Assembly (NCBI GenBank): GCA_014529385.2
Contig: CM043958.1
Span: 76,085,169 to 76,149,168, forward strand
Direction of reading: 5' to 3'
DNA from: Adiantum capillus-veneris
Lineage: Eukaryota; Streptophyta; Polypodiopsida; Polypodiales; Pteridaceae
Length of the DNA: 64,000 bases
Shown here: positions 37,266 to 49,955 of the stretch, one piece after another
How the letters are laid out: the number at the start of each line of letters is the position of its first letter
How positions within the stretch are numbered: the stretch's first letter is position 1
The notes under the pieces: generated by a model
Seen by the model: only the letters and a program-made list of their open reading frames with translations
Told to the model about the DNA's origin: nothing
Database searches by the model: none
Made by a program: the position numbers and the translations under genes

Positions 37266-37334
<69 letters not shown>
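37216..37334. repeat. Poly-G run and (GT)n microsatellite
   Basis: A G run near 37220-37231 and a long GT run at 37268-37334. Confidence 0.97.
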
Positions 37335-37335
<1 letters not shown>

Positions 37336-37374
37336 TGTACCCGCCCTAACCCAGGCACCATACACAATGGGTCG

Positions 37375-37405
37375 GTAGTAGGCCCATTGTGTATGGGCCT
37401 ACTAC
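37375..37405. repeat. Perfect 13-bp inverted repeat
   Basis: Arms GTAGTAGGCCCAT and ATGGGCCTACTAC with a 5-base loop (tgtgt). It lies between the GT run and the 3' end of the RT relic. Confidence 0.9.
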
Positions 37406-37429
37406 CTAATTAAAGAAATGATATTCTCT

Positions 37430-39230
37430 TGTTTAAAGTGTAACCCAAGCCAGTTATGTTGGGTGAGAGCTTGTATAATAGTGTTAGAGATCTGATTTCT
37501 ATTAAATCCGTTAAGGCAATATTTTTGATTAGTAAATAAACCTCCTCCCAGGCAAGAAAAGGGTTAGAGGAAAAATTGCAGGTTGATACAAGAGCTAATA
37601 GCTACCTTGTAAGGCCTATCACTATTCTTTTTAATGAATTTTATAAGTGGTAGTTTTAGGAGATCCCTTTTCCACACAAACCTTAGATCGTACCCACCAA
37701 CAGATGGGATATGAAGGGCAATAGAGAGGTTAAGGAATTGTACATATGTGCAGAAAGCCCCATTGGGTGTGACGGTCTCATGGAGAGAGGTAGGTTCAAT
37801 TTTAACGCAGTGAGGGTAAATCACACAAATTTCATCGGGGAAGTCTCTATTGTTGACACTAAGTAAGTCATCCATGTATCTATAAGTATTTTTGAACTAT
37901 GAAAGCTTATTCTTGTAAGATTCCATAGTCTTAAGACACCACTTGTATTCAAAGAAATCTAGGTAAATATTACACATAAGTGGAGAGCATGAGAATCCCA
38001 TGGGGGTGCCTAGGCATTGGTTAAAGCAAAGACCGCCTGAAACTATAGTGCAGTTACTCAGCAGCCAGGAGATATAGGAGCAAATCTTAGCTTCATTAGA
38101 ATGTAAGGAGTGTACGGAGTGAGATAAGTGAATCCACCTGGGTTTTTTGGAAAGAGAGATGTAGAAAAGCTTCTTCTTTCTAGCATTGGGGAAAGCCAAT
38201 TTAATCACCTTGGCAAGAACAGCCTTAAGGCCAAGATCCCCATCAAGGGGAATGTTTTCGTAATATTATGTAATGTCAGCAGTAAAAATATGGAAGATAT
38301 GCTGAGGAAGCGAGACCTCTGTAGAGTTTTTTGTAAGCTAGAAGGGATTATATTGGACATGTAAGAAGTCCTGGCAGATTTTCTATTTAGTCGCACAAAT
38401 AAGCTCAAATTCAAATAGTAGAAGATCAAGGCAACAAGTAATATCCTTGGTGATATGAGTAAAAATACAATTGGAGGCATCAGATATCCACCTGAACTTA
38501 TGCTATGAAATTTATAAGTGGGGAATAGCACCGGTAACTTAGTGTTCAGCACAGAGTATCCTAGAAATCCCTAAGTGTTTAGCAATTTTATTGGTAACAG
38601 TTTGAAGTGTAGATTTAATATGACAGAATTCCTTACCAGATACTTGATTGCGAGCGGCCTTTCAAGACAGGTATTTGCAAACGATAGTGGGACACCTACA
38701 GCTTTTGTCAAGCCCAACAACAAACCATTTATCAAAGATTTTTTAAAAATCAAACGTTAGCTGAGAAGTAAGCCAAGAATCATCAGATGATAACCATTTA
38801 CTAGGTACTTGTATAATTTTATGATGGAAGCATTCGTTCACAACTTCCATTAACTCGAGTAGAACTGTCATCTCCAACTCGAGAGCACTGAGAAGGTCAG
38901 TATAGCTTAGTATAGCTGATAGGGCAAGGTACGGTTTTTTGGGAAAGTTAGGTAAATGATTGAGCCCTTTGGCCAAAATTCTACTTATTTTAGAATTTTC
39001 AATAATGCTAAAATCGCAAGTGCAAACATGGTTACCAAAAGCATCAAACTTTTTGCAAAAGGTAGTAAACTAAAAACATGTACAATGAGGAACAAAATCC
39101 TGCCGAAGAAAGTCATTATTATAGATCAATCTCTTTATGGGATGATGATTTTTGCATCCTATGAGTATATTGTCGAGAAATTTGTGATTGCCAAAAACTA
39201 GATCAAAGCACTCACAAAAAATATTTTTTC
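37430..39230 (-). pseudogene. Penelope-like reverse transcriptase relic
   Basis: A broken minus-strand RT. From 38208 down, one frame contains GTPMGFSCSPLMCNIYLDFFE. After a TAG at 37897 the same frame continues YRYMDDLLSVNN, then IYPHCVKIE and, further on, a DLLKLPLIKF stretch. The PMG..C(A/S)PL block, the (Y)xDDLLSxNN catalytic box and the following IYP...L(x)I stretch match what I know of Penelope-like elements rather than LTR or LINE RTs. The upstream part (38550-39200) is in another frame after a shift near 38240, with further stops. I see no GIY-YIG endonuclease on either side. Non-functional, with several stops and frame changes. Confidence 0.6.
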
Positions 39231-39409
39231 GTTGAATCCAATCGAAGAGTACATTGCCTTACGCACAATCTATACTATACCAACCTTTTGGCTTATTGTT
39301 GCTCTATTAAATGTGCGATTGGACATTGAGGCAATGTATGACAATTTCTTTTTGTGTACATATTAGGTTCCTTGAAAATTTGAGAATATGAGTATCTTAC
39401 CCTACTTGT

Positions 39410-39645
39410 GTATACACACACACACACACACATATATATATACACACTACAAATATATATAAAGATATGCACATACATATATATACATGTGTGTACACAC
39501 ACACACACACACAAATACACATATATACATGTATGTGTGTGTGTGTATGTATATATGTATATGTATACATACATACATATACATATATGTGTGTGTGTGT
39601 ATACATATATGTATATATGTATGTATAAATATATATATGTGTGTG
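39410..39645. repeat. (CA)n/(TA)n/(GT)n microsatellite cluster
   Basis: Alternating CA, TA, GT and TGTATA runs. Open frames of Tyr, Ile, His and Thr here are artefacts of the repeat. Confidence 0.97.
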
Positions 39646-39839
39646 TAATTTATTCTCTCTTTCTCCTCTTTGCTCTTTTGCATGTTGCATCATTCGTTGG
39701 ATGCTAAAACATTTTCCTCTATGTGTGTGTGGGGTTGATTTTTGATAGGCACCTTTGCCTATCAAAATTTATAGTAAATTTGATTTTTAAGAAGTTCCCA
39801 AGGTTTAACTCTTAAAAACAAAAATGGACAAGATATGCA

Positions 39840-39882
39840 AGAATGGGTAACTACTACGTCATTCGTTGGGCACTAAAACCTT

Positions 39883-39943
<61 letters not shown>

Positions 39944-40221
39944 AGTTGATTTTTGATAGACACCCTTGCCTGCCAAAGAATTTATAGATGTGAAGCATGG
40001 CCCACATGTTAACTCTTTTAAAAAAACGTCCCAGAATTGTTACAAGGTCCATCAATTGGGCAGTCTCTCTACCCATTTGCGGTGCTTAATGTGAGGGTTA
40101 GTCTTTGTGGGACATTTCTCCATTTTCAATGGGTGAAAAATTTTAGCTACCCTTTCAAAAATACACTATAATGCCAAAAAATAACATCTTGAAAATTTGA
40201 AGGGTGTGTGAGATCAACAGT

Positions 40222-40318
<97 letters not shown>

Positions 40319-40329
40319 CAATGTGGTAA

Positions 40330-40390
<61 letters not shown>

Positions 40391-40720
40391 AATGTGGATA
40401 ACAATCCCTACATTTGCATGTTATGCATGTTCTCAAAGAAAGACAACCCCAAGTCAACGTCAGGAGAGCTTTTTTCTTGTTCTCAAGATCTTTAAACAAA
40501 TACACACTTCCAAAAATTTCTAGAAAATAATAATATTGGTGTTGAAAAAAGCCCCTTTCAAAAGATAAAGGCAAATATATCTTCAAAAATTAAGTTTCCA
40601 TTAAGTAGCAAAATATTTACTAAATTTAAAGTAAAGATTTTTGATATATCTTGAGAAAGAAAGTCACATTAAGTAGCAAAACCTTCACTAAAATTATCCC
40701 CCTCCTCCCCCTTTTTTTTT
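39840..40720. repeat. Microsatellite-bearing dispersed repeat, copy A
   Basis: Shares a fixed backbone with 57070-62900: cattcgttgggcactaaaa, a CT run, a phrase ending gatttttgatagacac, then tcttgaaaatttgaaggg, CT and CA runs (40227-40318, 40334-40387), caataatgtggataacaa and aataatattggtgttgaaaa. A partial duplicate of its start lies near 39670-39770. It has no coding capacity; it may be a non-autonomous element or a satellite-like repeat. Confidence 0.8.
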
Positions 40721-40800
40721 AGAGTACAAGAACTTTGAATCACATTACTACTCGCTGAAGTCTCTTTAATTAGTCGGAATCTCTCCAGATTCCTTTGGAT

Positions 40801-40836
<36 letters not shown>

Positions 40837-41210
40837 CATTAAACCCTTCCCCCTCACTGTTGCCAGCTGTGCAGCTTCTTATCCATGTGCCTCCCTTGGT
40901 GATTTACTAACGACATCCTCACTAGAGCTCCACACGTTTCTCATTCCTTTCTCCCTTCTATCCCAGCCCTCCCTATGATGACGATGTAGCCCTATCCTTG
41001 CCCCTTCTCACCATCTCCAGCTTTGACAGAGGCCTGCAATGCGGACCCACACCCGCACACACGCACACACACACTGTCACACACACACACACACACACAC
41101 ACATAGAGGTTCTAGCCGCGGGGCCTGCCTGCACACAAATGAGAGCCACCTCGAGCCTACCCCATTTGATGCATCCGCTTGCCTACACACCATTTCCTTT
41201 GACCAATGAC

Positions 41211-41263
<53 letters not shown>

Positions 41264-41291
41264 TATCTCTCTCTGTATGTGTGTGTGTGTG
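40721..41291. repeat. Spacer with GA, CA and CT microsatellites
   Basis: GA run at 40804-40832, CA runs at 41057-41103, and a CT then GT run at 41217-41291 ending where the viral array begins. No gene recognised. Confidence 0.85.
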
Positions 41292-42777
41292 GTGAAGCTG
41301 TCATTGGCTAAGCTGTCGTCGGAAAAAACAGGTTCTTCAATCGGTGTGGACTCTGAGCTCCATTCTTCAGTACAAGATTCGGATTCATCCGAGTCATATA
41401 ATAAGTATTGCCTGATAGGAAATTCCTTCTTTTGTAGGACATTGTAGTAGATGACTTCATACTCATACCTGTCTTTTAACACAGCATTCCCAAAATTTAT
41501 CTTCCTATTCGGGCAGTTAGGAGCGATGTGACCAGATTTACCACAAATGTAGCATTTTACCTGTTGTCTTTCTTCTTTCTTGAGCTTTCTCCTCTTTCTA
41601 TCTACCTTGAACTTTTTGCCAAACTTATTTCGTTGTAGTTTGACTTTGCATTTACATTCTTCATTTTCCCTGCATCCGAACTATTGGGCTTTAGTTTCCT
41701 TGGTGCAGAAGCTGGAGTTGAATCCTTTGACCTGTTTGATGTCACGCTTGACTCTCAATCGAGCACATTCAAGATCAGTAACTTCATTGATGAAAGAATT
41801 GATTTGGGCCAGGGAGATATTTTCATCAATATGTAATAACAGCTTTAATTCTTTCCTTAATCAAATTTGCAAAAGATTCAGGAAAAGAATTTACATAATA
41901 TTGCTTGTACTCAGTCTTAAAGTAGCCACCTGGAAACTAGTACATCAGCTGAGTCATATGTTGTTGATATTTCTTTACCTGAGTAAGATCACAAAGCTTA
42001 ATGCGGAAAAAGGCTTCTCTCTTGCGATCTTGGATCTTAGTGGTAGAACCTAAGAACTGCATGACCAGAGCAGCGAACAACAAAGATATTACATTATCAA
42101 AGTTTTCTTTGCTTTCGGGTCCTCCCTACATAATGTAGGTTTTGCTTTCAACACTTAAGTCATCCCACCATGCCCTCAACATAACTTGGAATCCAGCCAC
42201 AATCATAGAGACGGATTGTCTCTGTGTTAATTCCTTATACAAGATACCATAATGAGATGAATTGTATATGATATCAAACACTTTCCATATCTCTTCCTGT
42301 GATATAGACCATCTATGTCTAGTATGTTCATATCCCCAATTTTACTTACCCCTTTTAAGCTAGTAGAGGAAGAGGTAGGAGATTCTACCTTCATCTTTCC
42401 GGTTTCTCTAGTGACAGGGTTCATATCTCTGGTTTCCTCATCAGTGCTGATATCTGAGTCATCTTCAGAAGATGCTATCAGATCTGAAAATATCTAAGGT
42501 ATCTGCACATCCATCTCATCTAAAAGGCTATATCCTCATATCCTAAACAAGAGTCGTCTTGTAGGACAATCCAATCAATATCCTCGGGCAATATGTTGCA
42601 AATTTCTTCTCCTAGTTGCTGCCTTTGTGCCCATGTCTGTACCTGTGCATTTTCCCCCCAATGAAAATTAGGATCAAAGCCATCAGAGCGAGATCCTCCT
42701 CGTCGATAAATGGATACATGTGAGGTGGAAATTGATCGACAGATTCAATTGCTAGCTCATGTTGAACTGCAGAAGAG
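41292..42777 (-). pseudogene. Viral block 4: movement-protein end, coat protein and zinc-knuckle remnant
   Basis: Matches 51-57 kb. From high to low coordinate: the acidic C-terminal part of the movement-protein region (about 42490-42777), a coat-protein-like stretch (about 41600-42480), a zinc knuckle near 41530-41560 and an acidic Ser/Asp-rich stretch (41300-41480). The low end runs into a CT/GT microsatellite at 41291. It is broken by several stops and frame changes. The upper edge joins the 3' end of block 3 RT sequence at about 42777. Confidence 0.75.
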
Positions 42778-44694
42778 CTATCCATTGTAAGCAGCCAACA
42801 AAAGACTGGAGCTGCTTCTTTTCAGTAAAGACCTCATGAAAATTTTGAAGTTTATTAAGCACATGAGGTTGCATTCTGATACAGCCTTAGAAAATCTCTA
42901 CTCCAAGGAAAGCTACTTGAGATTGACAAAGCTCAATCTTCTTCAACCTTAGAACAAGTCCAGTGTTTTGCAATTTCTTTAGAAACAGATGCAAATGTTT
43001 GATATGACTATTGACATCTTTGGAATAAACCAAAATATCGTCAATATATAAGAGTAGGAATTCCCTGCAATCTGCAAAAATGATTTCAATCCTCTCTTGA
43101 CATAGAGAAGGAGCAGGTTTAATTCCCATAGGCAAAACATTCCATTCAAACATTCCCTGCGGTACTATGAAACTTGTTTTGTGCCTGTGAGCTGGATGTA
43201 TTCTGAATTGCCAAAAACCACTTTTGAGATCAAATTTAGAAAATACTTTACAGCTTTTAATTCTTCAAAGAAGATTGTCCTTAAGAGGTAGAGGAAACCT
43301 GCGTGGCTCAAGCCAATCATTAATAGGCTTGTAATTGATTACAAGTCGCTTATTTCCTCTCTTCTGCTCAGAGTGATTATTGACATAAAATGCCTGACAA
43401 GAAAAAGCATTGTTACTTGGAGAAATTAATCCATTCTTTAGCAAGTGTCCAATCTCCTCATTGCAGAGTTTGGTGTCTTCTAAAGACATGCCTGGATGGG
43501 TTGTCTTAAGTCCTGTAGCAGTAGGAGGGTTCCAAGGTAGAGACACCCAGTACTCTTCTCTATCCCATAATTCCAATGGGTTGTCACTAGTGTGTAGTGT
43601 AAGCAATTCTCTAATTGCTTCCAATTCCTTGGCATACTTACTTTGTTCTGATAGAAACCATTGCTAAAATCTTTCTTCTTTCTGAGGATTAGAGAGAGTT
43701 GGAATCATCCCCCCTAAAAGAAGGGCACCGCGAGGTTTAGTGCTTACTTGTTGAGCAATATCTCGAGCAGAAAATTGTATGGAGAGATCATGTAAAACTG
43801 AAAAATGTGTTAGATCTACGCCAAGAGTAAGATCTGTATTTGGATGAGGGTGCAGATATAGTGTAATGAGAAACTTCATTGTCCCAATAGCAATCTTACA
43901 AGACACAACCTTTTGAATTTGGCCTATGGTATTATTAGCATAAGAAACTGTGATATCATAAGTAGTAATTCAACCAAGTGAGGTGGAACTAAGGCTTGGT
44001 TAATATAGGACATAACAGATCCGGAATCCCATAATGCATCAACTTGAAATGATGGAATGTGAGGAAATTTAATCCAAACCTCAGAGTAGAATGCCCTATT
44101 GAATTTGGTGTCAAAATGAATGACATCACAAACATTTATAATGTGATCAGGTACCCATTCACTAATGGACTCAGTAGCAACCTGATTCATGGCTACTAAG
44201 TCGTTGAGATTAGTGGAAATAGCATAGGTGTGATCCAGTTTTGCTTGAATAGAGGCTAACTGAGATTCCAGGGAGGTTAAGCGCTCGCTTAATTCTTTAC
44301 ATTCTAGATGCACAATTTGGATAGCATCTAGGATGGCCTTATCATTCTTACTACATACCTGTATGAATTTCGTTGCATGCTCCATTGGTGAATGGCGAGG
44401 GACAGTAATAGCAGAATGCTCCATAGGTGGTTGTTGAGGGATAGAAGTTGAAGCGGATACATATGCAGTAGCCCTGGTTGGTTGTTTAGTAGAAGATGGT
44501 TGGCCACCAAAATTAGATCGTTGATTCATTTGTTGCTTCCATTCAGGTTGATTGACAATTTCAACGGTTTGTTCGACCATACTTCTAAATAAAGGCAAGG
44601 GATGATACCGTTTTCGTTCCTTCTTTGACATATTCAATTTCATAGGCCTAGAACCCTTTTGCCATGTATCTGATTCTTCACTTGTACTGGTTGT
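42778..44694 (-). pseudogene. Viral block 3: protease and reverse transcriptase (low side of the copia insertion)
   Basis: A protease-bearing stretch (43924-44694) has a DSG active-site triplet and a Gln/Pro-rich lead-in. RT fragments follow (43664-43906, 43265-43624, 42887-43153). The last holds a YIDD catalytic box. The frame is lost between the fragments, and after 42887 a short tail leads to the junction near 42778 without any RNase H. The stop positions are the same as in block 2 (43924 corresponds to 51506, and 42887 to 50470). Confidence 0.85.
44690..44694. repeat. Copia target-site duplication, left copy
   Basis: GTTGT, identical to 49956-49960. Confidence 0.95.
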
Positions 44695-45016
44695 TGTAAA
44701 GAATGAGGATGCAAGAGAGCTACACAAGACAAGCACAAAGCACACAGAGATGGAAAGCTTCTTCTTCTTCTTCACAGAAAAGAGAGTACAAAATGACTAA
44801 GTGCTAAAGCTGAAAAGTAGCACATATGTACATGCGGTCACTAAGTGTGAACTCGCTAGAAGCGTACTAGGCTGGCACTATAAGTGTAGTCCAGCTGTAG
44901 AATCACTGGCAAAGATCCTCCGTGTCGGTCACCTAATGCACCAGTGAGTAAATGCCGTAAGCGGCCAAGACCCGTAGTGGATGCTAGCTCAAGGTGTAGA
45001 GCTCGACATCTCAACA
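44695..45016 (-). repeat. Copia LTR, 3' copy by transcription
   Basis: 322 bp, begins TGTAAAGAAT and ends CATCTCAACA on the plus strand. By eye it differs from the other LTR at about 14 positions (about 4%). Confidence 0.95.
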
Positions 45017-45894
45017 CTCCCCCTAGAGCTCTGCATGTCACGGAGTCCAAGCATAGTCCGAAAACGTCGAAGCTTCTCAACTCCGAGGGCCTTGGTAAAG
45101 ATATTCTCTATCTGCTCCTCTGTGCTGACGTAGACCAAGTCGATGTCGCCCGCAAACACTCGCTCTCGAACGTAGTGGTAATGGACCTCTATGTGTTTGG
45201 TCCTGGCATGGAACATTGGGTTCCTAGCCAACTGCATGCTGCTGAGGTTGTCACAATGAATGACAATCTGTTGGTCCACCTGCACTCCCAAGTCCTCAAG
45301 TAATGTGCGTAGCCAAGCTACCTCGCACGCCGCAACTGCTGCACCTCTGTACTCGGCCTCTGTGCTCGATAAAGCAACCGTAGGCTGCTTTTTGCTGCTC
45401 CAAGTAACAGCAGCACTCCCAAAAGAGAACATGAAGCCACTCGTAGAATTTCTATCAACAATGCTACCTGCCCAATCTGCATCTGTATACCCATACAATG
45501 CTAATTGTGCATCTGCTGCATAGAACAATGCGTAGTCAAGAGTCCCTTGCACATACCTAAGTGTGCGTCGTACTCCATCCAAATGTGGCTTCGTCAGAAG
45601 CTGCATGAACTGACTCTCCAAGCCTACTGTGTAGCTCAAGTCTGGCCTCGTGATAGTCAAGTAGATTAGACTACCCACCATCTTCCTGTACATATTGACA
45701 TCCTCAACAACATCACCCTTCTCTGCACTCAGCTTTGCATTCACATCCAAGGGAATAGAAATTGGCTTACAATCAGCCATACCATACTTTGACAACATGT
45801 CCAAAGCATACTGTCTCTGTGACAGCCATACACCCTCTGGAGTCCTGATCACCTCAATGCCAAGAAAGTAGCGCAACTCGCCCAAATCTTTCAT
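44989..45894 (-). pseudogene. Copia RT C-terminus and RNase H
   Basis: In frame with the 826-codon stretch upstream, separated by one TAG at 45904. It contains the RT thumb (KDLGELRYFLGIEV) and RNase H with TDADWAG, SSTEAEY and the HCDN box, ending with the usual IFTKAL stretch. The 3' end overlaps the LTR start. Residues look conserved, so the single TAG is the main lesion here. Confidence 0.9.
45017..45024 (-). promoter_or_regulatory. Copia polypurine tract
   Basis: The transcribed strand reads AGGGGGAG directly before the 3' LTR. Confidence 0.75.
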
Positions 45895-45903
45895 TTCAAA
45901 CTC

Positions 45904-48384
45904 CTATTTGAGAAGACCCTTCACATGGTCAATCTCCGTAGCATTGTCACCCACAATAATAAGGTCATCTACATATATGGTAATGAGCACAATCCCCACA
46001 TCACTCTCACGTACATAGAGTGAAAAATCAGCATGAGCTCTCCTAAAACCAATACTGACAAGATACTTGGCAATCCTGTCATACCATGATCTAGAGCCTT
46101 GCTTCAAACCATACAAAGCTTTGAGAAGTCTGCATACATAATCTGGGTAACCTGGATCGACATAACCAGGTGGCTGATCCATATACACTTGCTCTTGCAA
46201 CTCACCATTCAAGAAGGCATTCTTTACATCCATTTGATGCATAATCCATCCTGTAGATGCAACCACTGCTATGACAGCTCTCACAGTTGTCATCTTTGCC
46301 ACTAGAGCAAAGGGCTCCTCATAGTCTATGCCATACGTCTGTGCATAACCCTTTGCGACCAGCCTTTCCTTGTGACGCTCAATGTTACCATCAGCCTTAT
46401 GCTTGGTTTTATACACCCATTCACAGCCAATAGCTTTCTTGCCACTTGGGAATGGCACCAACTCCCATGTGTCGTTTGCTTCCAATGCAGCCATCTCTTC
46501 ATTCATTGCATCATCCCAATGCACATTTCCAACTGCATCCTCAAAACATGTGGGCTCCACATCCTGTATCACCTTAGCCATGTAGTCTTGGTGATGAGCT
46601 AGATACCCATCATAAGTCAATTTCTGAACTGGATTTCTGACTCTATTAGATCTGCGCGGTCCTGGGTCACTCCTTTGCCCTCTAGCATCTTCTTGTACTT
46701 TCCTTACACCAGGTGTCCTGACAGCCGGAATTCCAAATTCCTCATCAAGACTTTGGTCAGAACCATCTGAATCCATGTCTACATGTGAAAAACCTGATGA
46801 TGCATTAGCCATAAAGGGAGGTTGATCAACCTTTTCCTTTCCTTTTCGTGATACATTCCCTGTACCTGTTGGTGGAGTAACCTGTGTACGTAGTCTACCA
46901 TTCCATGGTTTCTCAATAGAGCCACGAGAAGAGGACTCTTGTGGTCCACTCAAAACCTGTGACTGTGGCCTCACATTTTGTACAACCACATCATCTTTTA
47001 CATCAGCCCCAATAGTGCCATGTGCATTACTATACCAGCTGCTCATCTCATCAAAGACTACATCTCTGCTCACTCGTAACTCTCGTGTAGTAGGATTGTA
47101 GCACCTATACCCCTTTTGTTCAAGGGAATATCCCACAAGAATACATTTCTCTGCTTTAGGATCCAATTTCCTACGCAACTCATCTGGTACATGCACGTAA
47201 GCTATGTAGCCAAACACTTTCAAGTGTGCCAAATCAGGCTTTGTACCTGTAAACTTTTCCTCAGGTGTTACATCATGAACCGCAGCTGTAGGTGTCCTAT
47301 TCATAGTGTACACAGTTGTATTTACAGCTTCAGCCCAGAAATGATGAGGCATGTTCTTCTCATTCATCAATGCACGTGCAACCTCTGCAATGTGCCTGTT
47401 TTTCCTTTCTGCGACCCCATTCTGTTGTGGAGTATATCTGCATGCAAACTGCCTGCGTATACCATGCATTCGCAGAAAATCTGAAAAATCATTGGAGAAG
47501 TACTCTCCCCCTCCATCTGACCTCAATGTCTTGATTTGCATATCTGTCTCCTTCTCAATCATGACTTTGAAGTCTTGAAAGTGACCAAACACTTCACTTT
47601 TGTTACGCATGAAGTAGACCCATACTTTCCTTGTATGGTCATCAATGAAAGAGACATAATACCTGCAACCATGTATACTTGCAGTATCGGTTGGACCCCA
47701 AACATCTGTGTGCACCACCTCAAGTGGCTTTTTACATACATTGCGCTCATGTGGAAATGAGCCCTTTGACTGTTTTCCAAACTGGCATGCTGCACACACT
47801 TTATGCATACCATCCACCTTGAATTTGGGCAAACCTTTTACAATCTGTTTTGATTGCATGCTGCGCAATCTCTGCTCATTGACATGGCCAATGCGTTTGT
47901 GCCAAATGTCAACATCAGCCACAACACATGTGCCCTGTGCAAATAATGCAACTTTTACCTCAGGCATGTCTACATTCAGCGTAAACATTCTGCCCACACA
48001 TTTGCCCTCTGTGATCAGCTTACAACCATTCTGGAAATCTTCTACATAACAGCCCTTTGGATTGAAGCGAACCTGCAAACCCTGCTCAACCATTTGTCCA
48101 ACAGAAACAAGATTCTTTGTAATGTTTGGGACATGAAGTACATCTGCTAAGTACTTTGATTTCCCACTCTTCGTATTTAGAGGTATGTCCCCTACATGAG
48201 CAATGGGGTGAGCTGTGTCATCTCCTGTCTGCACATAGCCTAACACATCTGGTTTGCGCATATCTCTAAACCACTCTCCACGAGACGTCATGTGATTAGA
48301 GGCATCTGAATCCACATACCAAACATCATCTTGGGTGGAATCCTCTGCAGTCATTGTATTCATTACATGCTGCATAACAAACAT
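45904..48384 (-). pseudogene. Copia protease, integrase and RT (826 codons)
   Basis: A protease with WYVDSDASNHMT, in which Asp replaces the Gly of the DSG triplet. The integrase has the H...H...CAAC zinc region (WHKRIGH, CAACQFGK) and the D, D, E catalytic residues (VHTDVWGP, RSDGGGEY, NGVAERKN). A linker with PPTGTG-like low-complexity sequence follows. The RT has QMDVKNAFLNGEL, LYGLKQGSRSWY and the YVDD box. It ends with TAG at 45904. The protease change and the stops indicate a non-autonomous copy, but decay is much milder than in the Ty3/gypsy element. Confidence 0.93.
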
Positions 48385-49344
48385 GCGCTCGTTTTTGCTG
48401 TCATCTGCATCTCTGCTAGTAGACGCACAGTTTCAATGTTCTCTCTTTCCACTTGCTTTTCCTTTTGGACAGCCACGTGACATGTGACCTCTTTCACCAC
48501 AAGTCCAACATTCTCTGCTATCTGCAGTATGTTGTTGCCTGCTTGATCCTGCACCATGACCTCTTTGACTCCCCCTGCCTTAAGACTGGTTTCCCCTGCC
48601 ACCTGTATTGTTTTGATTTGATTGAACTTCTTGAAATTGGCCCGTGCAACCCCTTGGGCCTCGACCACGACCTCTACCTCTACCTCTGTTGGAGTTAGAA
48701 TAGAAGGCCTGTTCCGACCTATTTCTGCCACGAGAAGAAGATGTGTCAAGACCAAGGTTCTTCTCCTCAAGAATAAGCATAGAAATCAAATCTTGGAACA
48801 CGGGGATGTCGTCTCTTGTATTCATGGAAGACCTGAAATGTACATACTCATCTCCTAGACCATCCAAGCATGCACGGACAATGTCATCGTCTTCCACTGA
48901 GACTTTAATAGATCCAAGAGCCTCAATGATACTCTTGATCTTCAAAGCATAATCATTGATGGAGAGGTTGTTCCTCTTAACCTGATTTAGCTCCGACTTT
49001 AGTTGAAGCTCCCTGGCCTTGGTGTTCACTTCGAACACTCTGCCTAAGTTTCTCCATGCAATGGCGGGGGTTTCAGCATCCTGTAGATAGCCCATCATGC
49101 CATCTGTGATGCTCATAGAAAGCCAATACATCACTTTGCTCTGACCTTGTTGCTAGTCCCTCAAAGCTTTCCTTTGTTCTGCTGTAGCATTTGCCTCGGG
49201 AATCTCTGGTTCCTTTTCATTGTCTCCTTCTACATAGTCCCAATAACCTTTTCCTTTTAGGAAATTTGTTATTCTGAACTTCCATGCAGGGTAGTTATTT
49301 TTCTCAAGCTTCTCAGTAACAATCTGATTGAAACCGTCAGACAT
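48385..49344 (-). pseudogene. Copia gag with zinc knuckle
   Basis: Starts at the ATG at 49344 (NNYPAWKFRITNFLKGKGYWDYV, typical of copia gag). TAG at 49153 interrupts it, then it continues with the gag helical domain (ARELQLKSELNQ, SINDYALKIKSI). An Arg/Gly-rich tract is followed by TAA at 48580 and a CCHC knuckle (CWTCGERGHMSRGC) near 48465-48510. A further TGA lies at 48433. The frame matches pol, so gag and pol were one polyprotein. Confidence 0.9.
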
Positions 49345-49618
49345 CTTGAAGCACTAAGACAAAATAGCTGCAATCTGCAAAAACCTGCAAATCTGCTGAA
49401 CCTGCTATCGTGGTACGTGTAACGCTTTCTACACTCAACGAGTGTCCACAATCAAGCGTACATACAACCACTGTACTTGTACAGTAAATCTTTGTATACT
49501 GCACTTTGGAGACCTGTTCAGAAACTTGTGCGAGAAATCTCTGTATACTGCATCTGGTCGTGGATTGCGAACAAAGGGATTGTGATGCTCTTGCTCTCTT
49601 AGCCTCTCTTGCCTGCAC

Positions 49619-49633
49619 CAGGCTCTGATACCA
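49619..49633 (-). promoter_or_regulatory. Copia primer binding site, initiator tRNA-Met type
   Basis: On the transcribed strand it reads TGGTATCAGAGCC directly after the 5' LTR, the usual initiator-Met primer site of copia elements. Confidence 0.93.
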
Positions 49634-49955
49634 TGTAAAGAATGAGGATACAAGAGAGCTACACAAGACAAGCACAAAGCACACAGAGATGGAAAGATTC
49701 TTCTTCTTCTTCATAGAAAAGAAAGTACAAAATGACTAAGTGCTAAAGCGGAAAAGTAGCACATATGTATATGCGGTCACTAAGTGTGAACTCACTAGAA
49801 GCGTACTAGGCTGGCACTATAAGTGTAGTCCAGCTGTAGAATCACTGGCAAAAATCCTCCGTGTCGGTCACCTAACGCGTCAGTGAGTAAATGTCGTAAG
49901 CGGCCAAGACCCGTAGTGGATGCCACCTCAAGGTGTAGAGCTCGACATCTCAACA
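49634..49955 (-). repeat. Copia LTR, 5' copy by transcription
   Basis: 322 bp, the same length as the partner at 44695-45016, with matching termini. Confidence 0.95.

Larger units (their letters stand above)
44695..49955 (-). mobile_element. 5.26-kb Ty1/copia LTR retrotransposon inserted in viral block 3
   Basis: Two 322-bp LTRs and a perfect GTTGT target duplication. The coding order on the minus strand is gag, protease, integrase, RT, RNase H, which is the Ty1/copia order. The uninterrupted target is visible in block 2 near 52270-52280. One frame runs from 49344 to 44989 with four stops. Confidence 0.97.

Noticed and set aside
49619-49640. tRNA gene beside the copia LTR
   Set aside because: Only the 13-base primer-complementary site is present, not a tRNA.
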